A DNA stretch of 64,000 bases from Progne subis subis. Taxonomy: Eukaryota; Chordata; Aves; Passeriformes; Hirundinidae. A model generated the notes under the pieces. It had not been told where the DNA came from, did not search any database, and saw only the letters and a list, made by a program, of their open reading frames with translations. The stretch is taken from the NCBI GenBank assembly GCA_022316685.1, contig JAKJHU010000014.1, positions 3,777,001 through 3,841,000 of the forward strand, written 5' to 3'. A program made the position numbers and the translations under genes. This document shows positions 34,826 through 48,395 of the stretch, piece by piece (the stretch's first letter is position 1; each line of letters starts with the position of its first letter).

Positions 34826-37800
34826 ACAAGGTGACACTGCTCAGCGTAGAGAAAAAAATACTTCATTTGCAGCCCAGCAAATATAAAGCAATTATGCTCC
34901 CCAAACTGGAATTCTCTCCTTGAGATAATCTTAAACACGTTGTGTGTTCCTTTACCATCATTCTTAGAGAGGGAGGTGTGGAAGGATTAAAAGCACAAAA
35001 AGCCAAACCTGAAACTCAAAGCATTCTTCACTAGGATTAAATCACTGATTACCTGCACTCCTCTTGCCGTGGTTCTAATTACATTGTAAATAAAACCATA
35101 TACAGGATCAGCTGAATTACTTAAACAGTTTAATCACCCTTAAAAATGCATGTAAGTAAAAAGGCTATAGGAAGTCAATGAAGAGGCTTTGTAATTAATG
35201 CAGAAAGTTAAAGCTGTACCAAAATAACCCCCCACATGGAAAATTTCTCATTTAGAATAAATGTGATGCAAAATTTTGGGGGTGTCAAGGTGAAGGCAGG
35301 TTATGAAATATTCTTCACTTTTATGAACAGCAGAGAAGATTTTTTAAAGAGTTCAGTCCCTCTTTCCCCACCAGTGCTACAATTACTCCCCCAGAAAGCA
35401 TAAATGGGACGAGGAAACCAGAGAACTGGGAAGTACATGGAAGGAAATGTAATAATAGCTCCAAAGACACTTAAACCTACCCACATGAGAAATTTGTCGA
35501 AGGTTCAGTGGGTTTCCACATGCTTCAGTTTCAATGAACATTCTCTTTGAATAGACAAAAAAGCCTTTAGAAAATTTCCAGCCAGATTAACAAGAGCGGC
35601 TTCTTGCTTTTCAGACAGAATAGCAAGTCACTCCAAGAACATTAAAGCTGCTGTGGCTCATTGCCATCAGCTGGAGCAATGTGAGCTGTGAAGTGATAAA
35701 ACCTGGTCACTGTCTGAGCCTGAGATATGAACTTCTATGAGAATTTGGCCACTGTTTCTGTGGTGAGATGTGGAAAAAAAAAAAAAAAAATAAATAAAAT
35801 CTGCTTCTGAATATTCCAAATGTTTCTAGCCTCCTTTGGGTCTGAAATTGCTCATTCTTAAGTCAGACCTGTGACCCTACAGTTGGCACCTGTGATTCCT
35901 GACAGCATCTGGTGCACGCACTACCAGGAAACATTTCTGGATGTGGAAATGAATGAGACTTAAAATGTCAAAAGACCTTTTCTGGAATTCAAAGAACATC
36001 TCAAGTAAGTAGAACAGCAGCGATTTTTACATAATGCTGAAACATCATTTCTTTTTTGCGTGCTACATTATGCATTTCCTTTGGTATCTGGTAATAGCTA
36101 GAGACTGGTAAGCAAACTAAATACCAAGTCTTTACAGAATTCAGTAGACTTCTGATAAATCCCGGGAGAGACGTGGAAAATAATGCTTCACCTTCTAGAA
36201 AACTTAATGCAGTCTGCAAGGTAGGACATAGGAGGTACGATCTCTGCATTACAAAGCAGAACATTTGCGCACGAGGCACCTGCCACTGATACAGCACGAG
36301 CAGCCTCAAGGTTAAACAAGCCCAATGCTGAGAGTTGAGGAAACTGCTCTGAATTACAGCTGGAGCCAAGCTGCACTTCCCTGGAAGTGAGCTGCTGACC
36401 CCAATAAGCACAGAGCACTGAAACAAACCAATTATGGAATAAGAATAATGTTTCTGACATTTCTAAACTTCTCCAAATTCGTAATGGATAGATTTTCATC
36501 TTGTAGAATGAGTGAGAAAGGACTCTCTTTGTTTTCTTGGAAGAAGAAAGGCGTGATGTTTTCTTGGAAATTATGTCTCTCTTACCACTTTTGGAAAGCC
36601 TAGTCAGACTGAAAAAAAAACCAAAAAAAACCAGTGCACAGTGTTCATCAGTGCCTGACCAGGAGCAATGGCAGCATTATCCTTCTCAGGTGAGAATAAA
36701 AACCTTAAAAACATTCTACAATGGCAAAATGTAAATGAACACAGAAGCATCAGCTGCTCTGAGGGCTGAGACCCCTTTGCTGTGGAGACAAACTGGAAGA
36801 GTTGGGGTTGAGAAAGCTCTGGGAGAAGCTTATAGCACCTTCCAATACCCAAAGGGGGATACAAGACAGCCAGAGAGAAATTTTTGACTAGGACATGTAG
36901 GAAAAGGAGAAAGGGAAATGGCTTCAAACTGGTTTACATTAGGTATTTTGTAGAAATTCTTCCCTGTGAGAGTGGTGAGGCCTGAGATATCCAGGTGCCT
37001 GCTAAATTTAGCCATTTTAAGTGTGCTAATTTTCAATTTAGAACAGCAAACAAATTGGATGGCTCATATTTGAACACTTCCCCCTAAGATATTTGTCAGG
37101 TTTGGACTGAGTCCTCAGGATACAGAGACTCCCACCAATGTAAGCTGCACGTGCAAACTGTAGGCAGCTCATGGTCCTGTGAGATAAACTACATGTCTTT
37201 TTATATCCTGCAGCACAAAATCTGAAAAAAATAATAAAAAAAAGAATTGCAATAATCTGCTTTGCTTATTGCAAATCAAACCTGCAGTGTTCATAACATT
37301 TGAATCACATCTTGTTGCTAATGTCCTCTTATAATTCCATACTATCAGAAGTCCTATTTTCATGATTCTGCTTCGATAACATTGAAACTTACTGACCTCA
37401 GGCATCAGACAGGGGAAGTATCTCAAATAAATCTGAATGCTCCAAGGCACAAGGTACTTCAGAAAGCCCTGGGGAAAGTGATACTTGGGTGATGACAGTG
37501 GCTGGCATGGGAGTTCACCATTCCACAGAAGAACACAAAAATGCTGGCAGAGCTGGATCTTAAGGCAAACCAAGGAATTTGGAGTCCCTGTAAGTTCTTT
37601 GTCCTCAAAAAGCAAGAAAAAAACAACCAAACACAAACAAACAAAGCAAACCAAAAATAGATCCTCATTGCAAATAAAATTATGTACTTGACAACAGAGG
37701 CTTGTGCTAGATTCAGCCACCAAGCAAAGGCACTGGAATTGTTTGAAAGCAATCACCTGCCCCCCTCAGCAGGAGCACACCCACAAGCCTAACAGTAGAA

Positions 37801-40800
37801 AATATAGAAAACAGCAAAGAAAAAGAGGTATGAATAAATCTTTCATCCTGGTAATTCCAGTAGATATCCAGTAGATATGTGGAAATCCAAGACTAAATTT
37901 GGTAATAATATAAAAACGCCTTCTATATGCTAGACAGAAGTCTAAAGTCTAACACATACACTTCTATTTTTTGAAAGCAGCTTTGTGTTGTCTCAGGAGA
38001 TTACAGCATTTAAACGTGGAGTTTTTAGCTTTACAACTAAAAGTCAGAACAGGTCATGTCCATAGAGTCCACTTTTCCGAAAAACAGGTATTCAGCACTT
38101 CCAGTAAATGAGGTACAGTTCAAAAGTATCAGAGCCCAGCCATCGGTAGTCATGTCAGGAAATCCTGGCCTAAATATTCATCAAGGTAACTATGGTTCTG
38201 CTCCATTATGATTCAGTATCTGGTGCCTTTTCCACCCATTAGAAGGTACGTTCAAAATGTCACCTAAGTCAAATAAGTTTCAAACCATTTTGAAACTGGG
38301 GAGCAGAACTTGAGTGACTTGGAGGAGGGGGGTTCTGTTTTTAAATGTGATGACTCCAGTTGCCATTTGTCCTCTAGATCTTCCATTCAAATCCAAAGGC
38401 AGTCACACCATGGGCTTCTGTGGGGTGGGCTCTGACCTACACATATCTCAAGTACCAGACATCTTAAACGGCAACGCGATTTCACGAACAGCAAGGATCC
38501 AGATAAATTTACATTAACTTCAGATAAAATCCTCTTATAAACTGAACACCAGCTCTTATGGGATCTGTTCATGGCCAATGCCAGAATGTCCTGTAACATG
38601 CACCCTGACTCTGGCTGTGCAAGCTAAATTTGCTGTGATTAGTAGGGCTGAAAGAAAAACGACTGCACTAATATTCAAGCTGTTTGAAGAGAGGTTTACT
38701 GCCCCCAAAAGAATCATTTAATTATAACACACCATTTTCTTTAGATCTACATATAAAAGAGTTAATTTGCCTAAGCATGCACCAATGGGGCTAATGGATA
38801 AAGGTTTTTATTAGGGATGTGCCAAATGGTTCAACAGTTATTTGAATACTGTAGAGACCTCTCAAACATGTAGCTTTGGTGTGCAGTAATTCTGTTCAAT
38901 TAATGGGTTTATTTCCTTCACAGATATTCTTTCAGAAGTGCTCCATCATCCATGCAGTGCTGTTCAGAGACAAGTTGTAAACATTTTCTCTTTACTGCTA
39001 AGTTCTAAGGACATGATGCTGTTCTTTCACACTGCTGTACTTGATATGAGAAGAAACCTGCAGAGGAATACATTAAAAAAGCTGTACAAATTCTCTTTGG
39101 ACCCAAGTTAATTGGTGATAATAATATTGTTGTAACCAATGAAATTGCATCAGCTTTCAAATGTTCTCTAGCACTCTCTTCTCCACTTCAGCTCTACGTG
39201 GCAGAAGGTGGCACACTCAGCATCCCTTCCAGCATTAGTTCCCAGGGACAGACATTAATATGACTAAATCTCCTAAAGCAAACACAGCCCTAGTATCTGT
39301 GCATTGCTGCTGAAACTGCACACCTGCACATAATTCTGAAGTTTTAATAGCTGTCAGTAATAAATTAGCAACAACAAATTGTGTGGGTGTGTTTCTGTGC
39401 CACACCCACACAACTGAAGCACAGCACAGTCCAATGCACACATTGGCGGACATCACTGAAGTAAAACTCTTCCCTGAGTGGTCTCTCCTGTTCTGCTTTT
39501 TGTTTCTGCTGATTGTTTCTGAGCCCTCTTCCTTTAGTTCCTCTTCCCCTGCAATCTGAACTCCGAACAATTCCCCTGATAGGGCTGGGGGAAAAATGAT
39601 AGCCCTGATACAGGCCATCACTATCCAGCTGTTACCTGTCCTTGAACGGTGTCTCTCTGCCCTTAACTTTTATCCAGATGGTTTATCTGAATGCTAGAGA
39701 GCAGCATTTGCACTAATAGACCTTCTTAGGTGGTCTTAAGGTCCACAACTTCAAATGCATTTCAGCACCTATCTATCATTGGAGAAACAGGGTGTGGTAA
39801 ATATTTATGCAAAGCTGTCTCTAGGAATTATTTATTACATTTCTTTGCCCGTGTTACATTACAAAGACATATTAAATCTTTCTGTAAAAAAGCTTTTTCC
39901 TATGAAACAAAAGGAGTTTTGTTAAACTTATAATACTTATAAATTATCTGCTCTGAGTTCAACATTAATTTACCTTTCCCATGATTTTTCTTGGCCTTTA
40001 ACAAATAGAGTTGCAAGTAAACAACGTGAAATGCTGCACGAGTAGCCCAACATGTATTGACAGAAAATATGAATATATGAATAAGAGAAAAGTTTTGATA
40101 TTCCCTCCAGGATAATTCTTCTATCTCATAAATCATAGTCATTGTGGCTCCAATACTACCTTAATTAAAATATAAAATAAGTCATTAACTTGGGAATAAA
40201 TATTTCTTGGGATTTCCATATCTATACTCCTGTGCCTTCCTCTGCCTCTCTGGCTTTTGGCTGTATCATCACCTAGCCAGCAAGTATCTCATTTTCTTTA
40301 CTGTACTACAGTTCCTGCCATTGATAGAGATGCTGAGAGCCATTAGCCTCCTGCCTACAGGGAAGGGACTCTGCATTTGCACAAGGCACCATGCTGGCAT
40401 TTCTTTTCTCTAAAAGGCCCTGGCAGCATTTTTGATGTCATATTGTGAAGCAAACTTTTAATATTCTTCAACACTTAGCACATAAGGGGGCTGTTGCAGA
40501 CACCTTTAGCTAGCTAAAGTCAATACCACCACTATGGTGTTTTGGTTTCTTTGTTTTTCCCTCCTTTTATTCTTTAATTCTCCATTTCTGAGCACTGGGG
40601 TCTTTTTCTGCTGCTGCAAGCACAATAACAAAAGGAGGGCAGAAGTCATGACTACAAAAGACAATAAACATTACAACATTTACATGGTGATATTTTTACA
40701 GGGGCCAAATGATTGCCTAATGATATCTCCAGAGCTTCCAGAGGTTCCACCAGACAGGGTCACGAGACAGTTTTTGCTTTCTTCAGCTACCCAGGGTAGA

Positions 40801-43784
40801 AAAGGTCCACAAAGGAGGCACCTTGCTCTTTATCTGGTAATGAACTTTGCAACTTGAGATGGAGGAAAAAGTATACAGGTTCTGGAGACTGAAACTAATC
40901 ATCAAAATAATACTTCTGAAATTGTTTCCCTAAATTATGCGATAAGAAGACACAGATAGGGCTTTGTCCTGTTTACCCTTCGTAGTAAGGATCTTTTATT
41001 TCCTAAACAACAAGGGCATCATATTTAAACACAGCCACTCTTTCAGCAGTTGGAACTGAATACCATTGAATACATTGACCTTTACAAAGATTTAAAAATA
41101 ACCTTGAATGTTGTCTTGCATTAGCTTTCATTATTATTCGATTGCATCTGATGAGCTGGCAGTAATTTCCACTTCTGGTTGCTATTGTTTCTTGTGGAAC
41201 AAACACCTTCTCATATCTACAGGGCAAACTACATATGGAAAAGTGCACAAAATTTTATCCCTGATAAAATTCAGAAAAACACATGCAGTGGATGTCTGGG
41301 GCACTGGTGAGAGCAGCACCTCACTCCCCCATCTTCAAAACAATTTAAACAAATTTCTGCTGATTTCTCCTATTTTTTTTTTGTCTTCACACCACCCAAT
41401 ATTTTTAAGAGCATTTACCTAATCAGAGATGCATTTTCTACAGACACAGAATTCAGCTATGAGCTTCTGGGGAAAAAAAAAAAAAAAAAGACAGCTGAAA
41501 CTCACAGTAACTCAAATTCTTTCAAGATGTTATCTTTTTAGAAAGACATAAAAGACAGGTATGCTCTTTGTCCACATTTGTATGGGTAACACCTGTTTTC
41601 TCACCTTCATTCTACTTCTAATTGCACCTCACCGTGTCAAAGTAAGTTTACAAGAGAGTGAAATACATTGCTCTGCCCTACTTGTTATTCACTTATAAAC
41701 ACCTTCAAGGATCACAGGCTGAACAGACTATTAAAAAAACCCCAAAACACAGGGTAGGAGTGTCCATTGTTTTCATTCCACCAACAGTCTCAGTGATTTA
41801 GAGAATTTGATGTTTGTCTCAAGCAAATGGTAACTCCTCTCCAATGGTAATTCCTACCCAGAGATCCCACCTTCCTTGGGCAGATGTTCAAACATCTTCC
41901 CGGAAGGTGACAAGTCCTGCTCAGTTGAAATGTGATTAGCAATAGGGAATCTCAGAGTGTCTTCCTTGACAACCTCCAAGGTACTTTGCTCCTTACAAGA
42001 CTTGCAGTATGATACAAGAAAAGTCATAGGCTTTTAATTATATTTTCAGTGTTATGCTGCTACAACTGTTAAGAGGCACTGTCATTCTTTTGAGTCAACT
42101 GGACTCTCTGTGGAGAAATATCTGGTAGCAAAATGCAGCTTCATTGACATGGATCCATTCACAGCCTCTTTTTAAATCCTTGATGAAAGGTGTGATAAAT
42201 AAATATTTTTTTAAAAATGCAAAAAAAACCCCAACCTGGCTTCTTCCATCCCTTATTCTTTGTAACTTTTAAGTAACAGAGAAAGGTGGAAAGCATTAGT
42301 TTTTCTTTACCTGAAAATATATATTGCAAGGATGCAAACAATGGTTCTAAAGTTAAATTTACCTCCCTGGTGTAAACAAAGTAATAGCAATAAAATAGCT
42401 TTTCCTCTGCCAACACAGTCTAAGTTCTGAGTTCAGTAAGACTCATGCAAACAATCTTAGTGGTCTGCACTAAGACCTTAGCAGATCCCTCAGGTTTAGT
42501 CTTCAATCAACACAGATATCTTCTTATTTACCCACATTCTTGAAGAGGAGAACTTCAAATATAAGTAAACATTAATTTTTATAAATTGCTTGTATTAATA
42601 ATTCATTACACTGCCATCAGTGACTTAATAATTCTTTTTAAACTCTCATTGTGATGATGTGAAGCTAGTAAGAAAAGCTTTCTTCCTGCCAACAGTGCTC
42701 AGAAAAATAATTACTCCTCTCTTACATCTCCTTTCTGGGTCACACACAGGCTTCAATATTCCATGTGGGGAGGAATTTTTCCTTATACCTGGCCTGCAAG
42801 AGAACATGCAACAGCCAGGTAAGAGAAGGCCTTTCCTCAAAAACCCCTTTCCTATATACAATTTCCATTGAATAATGATCCCACCGGAGTGCAAAACGTT
42901 CTGTTCTTTGCAGCTGCAAAACGAATCGGGAAACAAATGCTCCATTAGAGGAGGAACTCTTTCAATGGATGCCAGTTGTACTGAAGAGCCATCTTTGCCC
43001 CACTGGTGTTAGTGTTATGCCAGAAATTCACAGAGATACTCATTTCTCCTTTGCTCCTCAAAATGCACAATCAAGGCCAGCTGTGACTTGCAACAAAGCA
43101 CAGGGGCTAAATGTCATTATTTACTTGCTTTGCCAGGTACAGTTCAGGCTGAAGCTCTCCAAAGAATTGTTGTGGTTTTGCCCGACAACCCCATTCCTAG
43201 ATTCCGTCAGTAATGCAAGGCCTAATTCCAAAATGTGCTATTTGTTTTTATTCTGCAAACACAACATTACTGTTCTCATAAATAGGTCTTTAGGTTTCAC
43301 TTATGTTTAACCAGCAGGGGTTTATCCAGCATTTTCCAGGCCATACCTAGGTTACTGGCATACAGAATAATGTCCTAGCTGAACATAAAGAAGTCATGTG
43401 ACTGAGGACACTTAAAATTCTACCAAAGTTTTCCAAATTATTTTGCACTTAACTGTTTCTATGCTAGGAATAGTTAAATGCTGTTCCAGGGGACAACAAG
43501 AGGAACTCAGGTTTACAGATTTGTCTTACTGGGAAAGCATTTTGTATGATGCAGGGCTGCATGCACGTGTGTCAGGTGTGTTTTGATAAGGCACAGGGAG
43601 CATGGAAACAGAGGTGAATGCTGTCCCTTGTGTCTGCTGCTGCTTTCCTTGCAGCCTATGCAGCATCTCCAAAAATGTGTGTGTGTGTAAGGCTGTATTC
43701 ATTAAGCTGTATTTTGACAGAGATAATGTACAAAGCAGCATAGTGCTAGAAAACTCATCTAGGTTGTGCTTCATCTGAGACTCC
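34826..43784. other. Non-coding unique sequence, long repeat-poor interval
   Basis: Nearly 9 kb with no recognised transposon. It holds the A17 runs at 35774-35790 and 41473-41489, an A/C-rich patch at 37617-37655, an 11-base tandem (ccagtagatat) near 37857-37880, and aaaaaaacccc-type junctions at about 41732 and 42222. The largest open frame, 195 codons at 37169-37756 (-), shows no known protein. The segment 38700-38850 is high-complexity and could be a conserved element. The interval's low repeat content suits a regulatory desert or a large intron. Confidence 0.5.
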
Positions 43785-44220
43785 AGCTCATCTAAATGCT
43801 AATTCGGATGGGACACAAGCTGGATTCTTCCAAAGACCGTGCCCCTAATATCCTTTTAAACATATAATTTAATATTACGTTTTGGGGACAGGCAGTGGAA
43901 GTTAGTGCGCTGCGTTGTTCTGTAAATCCACTGATTGCTTCTTTCAGGGGTACTGCACCAAGCCTTGGCTTTTCAGCTGAAAGGACAACGAGGTCTGTCA
44001 GCCTGAGCTGGCTCATTGTGCTACTGAGCCACACACACAACACTGAAGAGCATTAAACAGCACTTTACAGATGCTAATATAGAATAATAAACGGCGTGGC
44101 ACAAAGGTGTGAGGAAGTGTCTATTTTTACACTGGCAATTGAACCATTTATCACTGAAAAGGCCATTATTTGCATGTGAAACTTACTCTCTAACACTTGT
44201 TATAACTACGGAATTCTAGA
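43785..44220. promoter_or_regulatory. Possible cis-regulatory element (unverified)
   Basis: About 430 bases of repeat-free, high-complexity sequence with several CpGs in otherwise CpG-poor DNA. There is a perfect octamer ATTTGCAT at 44168-44175, the binding motif of POU-domain factors. An AATAAAcgg stretch near 44086 and TAATAT-type AT cores also occur. An A15 tract bounds it on the right. Five octamers occur across the whole window, not far above chance, so the motif alone proves little. Confidence 0.25.
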
Positions 44221-47200
44221 CACCCATAGCATGGGAAAAAAAAAAAAAAATTAAAAAAGGAAAAAAATGAAAAGGAGAAAAAAATAGCACAAATTTGTGA
44301 ACTGAACTCTAAAGAGTCCGAGAACAGGAACTATTCAGCCCTGCATTTGAGAAGAAGATGACAGAGTTCACAAAAGCAGATGCACTACATCTTCACAGGA
44401 ACCTTGCAGAGCAGGCCACATGAAGCTGGTAGACACATTAAAATGAAGAATAGGTCTGAGCTTCAAAGGGTAGAGAATCGCTCTCAGATTTACAATAATA
44501 CTGTCATAGAACATCATATTTAAAGAAGACAACATAAAAGGAATCAAAATACATTTCTTGAAGTATAATAAGCTTTAGTCTTCTAGCTTGGATGTGGAAA
44601 AAGATGGAAATAGAAGAGGCAAATGACACGAAACTTTCCCTGGCTTGGGGAAGGTGGTCTACCAGTTTTGAAAACTTTTCTCTGGCTGAGAAAAATTTAA
44701 GATATGCATTTATCAAAGTAACTCTGAACACAGCTTAGAGTCCATGGAGTTTGCTTCAAACACAAGAGACACTTTTAAGCTGCCAGTGCACCGTGTTGCT
44801 TATCTACATGAAGAGTTACTACAAAGCCCAAGAGAGAGCTGCTGCTACCTCCTACCTGAGTGCAGCTGATTAAACATGTTCTTGACAGAAGTTGTCTAAG
44901 TGACTTTTAGCTTTCAGGAACTTAACCAAACTAAGAAGCCATCCAACAGGCAATAGGGCAGGACAAAGAAATGATAGTTCTTTCAATTTTCTTCAAATCT
45001 AACTCTTCAAGAGTTTTGGTAACCTCAGGGAACAAAAACACAAAGTCAAATGATTGTACGTTGCAGTACCCCTCGTCTACACTGCCCTTCTCATCTTCTT
45101 TCTTCTGGAGTCACAGGATAAGTTATAACCATACCAGAAAGATGGGAAGCATCCACCGGTGTGCCTGGTTTCTCTTTTTCTTTCCTCCTCTCTAGCAAGT
45201 GCACTGCAAGGTAGACTGTCACACACTTCAGGAGAAACAGAGGATCAAGGACTCTTGCGTTAAGATGTGAAGTGACTGCAGACACACAAAATCCTCTGTG
45301 AACAATGTCATGAATTCTGCCCATGCCTAAAAAGCTCAGATAAGAGCTATTTTCAGAGGTTTGCATTATTGTGTTTTTTCCCAGGTCACACTAGGAAGAT
45401 GCCTATTTAGGAAACTGATACTTAATTCGACCTGGCTTAAAGTGGTTATTTTGAATGATTTTTCCCCCCCCAGTTACTTTTTATTGATAAGCCATGCACA
45501 ATCCTAAGGGCTGTGCAGAAAAATTGGTTCTGCCAATTACCTTGGTGTGAATAGCTACTTTGAACATCCCAAGAGAGTGGACCAGTCAAAAGATGTATTT
45601 TGACCACTACCCTGCATGTGACCTGCATAGGCAGAAGGGTCTTTCAATTAGTACAGCCTAATAGCCAGCACACAGGAGAAAAACATCAAAACTGGACTAA
45701 TTAGCAAGATACATGTGAAACCACTGAAGAGAGCTTTTTAATTCAAAAGCTGACTTGTTGATTGACTTAATCTGGTCTTGATTTTTCAGTTTAACAGTTA
45801 ATTCAATAGGGACATTTTTAGATGCTCTTACATCTCTATTTAGGTTAGAAACCTCATTCCTTAATCCATTGAGGTGTCTGATATATCAGATTTAATATAG
45901 GCCAAATTTTGTTGCAAACCCATGTCAGAATGCACAAGCTTATCTGGGCACTGACATTTTGACAGCTGTTTTTTCAATCCTCGGTGTGCAAACTGCAGGC
46001 ACCAAATTTCAGCCATCTCAGTGGTGACTGCATTTTCTGCACTGGTGTAATCTTCACAGTTCTTTGTAAGTCCTGCAGTTTTTTATTGCACCTAATGTGT
46101 GTTCCTTTCTATCCCAAGTGTTTTTTAGTTTAATGGAACAATTCTAAAAATAATTTTTAAGCTTGTCTGTCTGCTTTAAAAGTTAACTTTTTTTTTTTTT
46201 TAATCAAACAAAAAATGGAGGACAAACTTGATGTAGATTCTTTGCAGATAATGGAGGTTTTACATAAAAATCTCACAAAAAAAGTTTTAATTACTGTTGT
46301 AGGATATTTTTTTTTTTTTTTCCCCCTTCTTTTAGTTTGCCCACATTGATTTCTTTAAACTTAACCTTGAGGAATCATTTGTTAGGGAGTGAATAAACTC
46401 TTCTTAGCTATGAGAAGACCAATGTTTTCGCTGATATTTTCCAATTAAAATACTGCAGAACAACCTACACCAAAGCACTAAAATCATGACAGTGCAGCAG
46501 AAATGGGCAGGACGCCAGGTGAAGCCGCATTTGAATCCAGCCAGAAAGTCTTGAAAAATAAAGTCTTTGTCCCTTTTTAGCCCTGGTGTAACAGAATTCA
46601 GGTTGAATTGAATTCTGAACCTAAAAACCCTAATACACAGACTATTTTAATCATAAACAACTCATGCAATGGGAAGGAATTGTAATCTGATAAGGTTATG
46701 GGCTCTTTCTGCACTGAGAAAAAACCCCCAAAAAACAATAAAAGAAGCATTTTTTTGTCTTTGAGGTAATTTGTCAAACTCATTAAATTAGAACAATGGG
46801 AGTATTTATTATCTCTTGGTTTGGGTGTACCAGAGTTTTATTATATTCAAATCTTTTGAGTCATAAAGATTAGAGATAAATACACATAACAGAATAGTGT
46901 TAACATATTATCTCAAGAAAAAATATACTTTTCTTTTCATTTTCCTGTTCATTCCACCATTTTTATTCTTTAATACAGTAAAAAAACTGAAGAAAGATGT
47001 CTGCTTCTGTAAATATCTCATTTCTCTATCCCCAATAGATTTTGTGTAATCCTGAAACAACAGCTACTCCTGGTAAGAAGCAGAATGACTAACAAATTAT
47101 AAACATAATAAAATTATGCAGTACTAGAAAAAAAAACTGATTTGTTCCCCGGGTCCCCAGGGCAGTTCTGTTAAAGAGAAAAGGAAAAGAAAGACAAAAG

Positions 47201-48344
47201 ACAAAAGAAACAAACAAAAAGCCCTTTTTGTTTTGCAACCAAATAAAGGAAAAAATACTGAGTTACATGTTCATTTTCTTAAACTTACAAAGTGCACTTA
47301 CCAGCTGATCTAAACAATCCTTAAAAAAACCCTAAAGCGGAATAGCTGGGTAACAAATCCATATATTCATATATCCATAACAATAGGCAAGACAAGGAGC
47401 ATCCTCTGGTTAATTCTGAAAAATACCAAAGATTTTTTGCTATTACTGGAAGATGCTAATGGCCACCATCAAGGAAATCTGTGATCAATAAATATTATTA
47501 GAGACCAGTTCAACTTAATTGGGTGTGTTGAGAACTCCTTTCAGGTCCAGGGGAACAAGGAATTCTTACAGCACAGAGAGACTAAACCGCCTGTGCAGGT
47601 TAGTATTTTTCCTCTCTTTGGTACTCAGTACCCAGGTTATGACATCTATGGTGTGCATTCAGATTCCATCACTTTTCTCCTGACAATCACACTTCCCCCA
47701 TGCAAAAATCCTCCTGCTCAATTCAGGATCTGGTTCTGTTTCATGGAAGTGCTTCAGCTGCTTTAATCTTCCTATGCCACCATTTTGCAGAGTGGTTACA
47801 TCAGGATCAAGGCCTGAGTGACAGGAGACACACAGGAACCCTTTGTTCCCTTCTCGCCCTTTTTCATCTCTTTCTGAGGATTATATCAACTACTGCTGTC
47901 TCCTGAAACCTGCGCTGCAAGTTGTTAGGGAAACTCACACACATTCTTAATCCAGTGGAAAACCACCACTGACACAAGGGCAATTAGGGGTGGATTTACA
48001 CGGAACGAAATAGAATTCATAAGGAAAGATGTTCAAGCACAGGTGGAGCTTACAGACCCCACAGAGTGCAAAAATCACCTGCCTAGATATATCAGAAAAT
48101 GAAGAGAATGGGGAAAAAGCTATCAAAGATAGCTCAAAGGAAGATAAATAGAGAAATTAACAGAGAAGCAGACCCGAGGCTGGACACCTTCCCCAGGCAC
48201 TTCCCTGCTCATGAAGGGAACAAGAAACAAACTCTGCAAAACTTTGTATTTTCAACCTCCAGTCACCACAGCATCTCCAAATAACTCACAAATTCAGAGC
48301 CATTGCTCCCACTCCTTTGAAACAACACAATTTCTATTTTCACA
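44221..48344. other. Non-coding AT-rich sequence
   Basis: It opens with a purine-rich stretch (A15 at 44236-44250 and ga-rich sequence to about 44285). It contains a C9 run near 45465-45473, T-runs at 46188-46201 and 46307-46321, an aaaaaaccccc junction near 46722 and a purine-rich, C-interrupted patch at 47174-47221. No gene or transposon is recognised. Confidence 0.55.
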
Positions 48345-48395
48345 CCCATTTTAGAGATAAGGGAAACAATGCATGGACAGACTGAAGCCAACTCG
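48345..48395 (+). repeat. MIR-like ancient SINE relic
   Basis: The stretch cacccattttagagataagg then gaaacaatgcatggacagac follows the MIR core phrase (ccccattttacagatgaggaaactgaggca, split here to its idea only). It is heavily mutated and short, about 50 bases, and of the same orientation as the relics near 34765 and 60735. Confidence 0.45.

Noticed and set aside
36001..36499. 141- and 103-codon minus-strand frames
   Set aside because: Two overlapping frames in the same DNA, neither resembling a known protein nor flanked by credible splice sites.
37169..37756. 195-codon minus-strand open frame
   Set aside because: It is Cys/Leu/Phe-rich with chance composition. It shows no family resemblance, and other frames overlap it.
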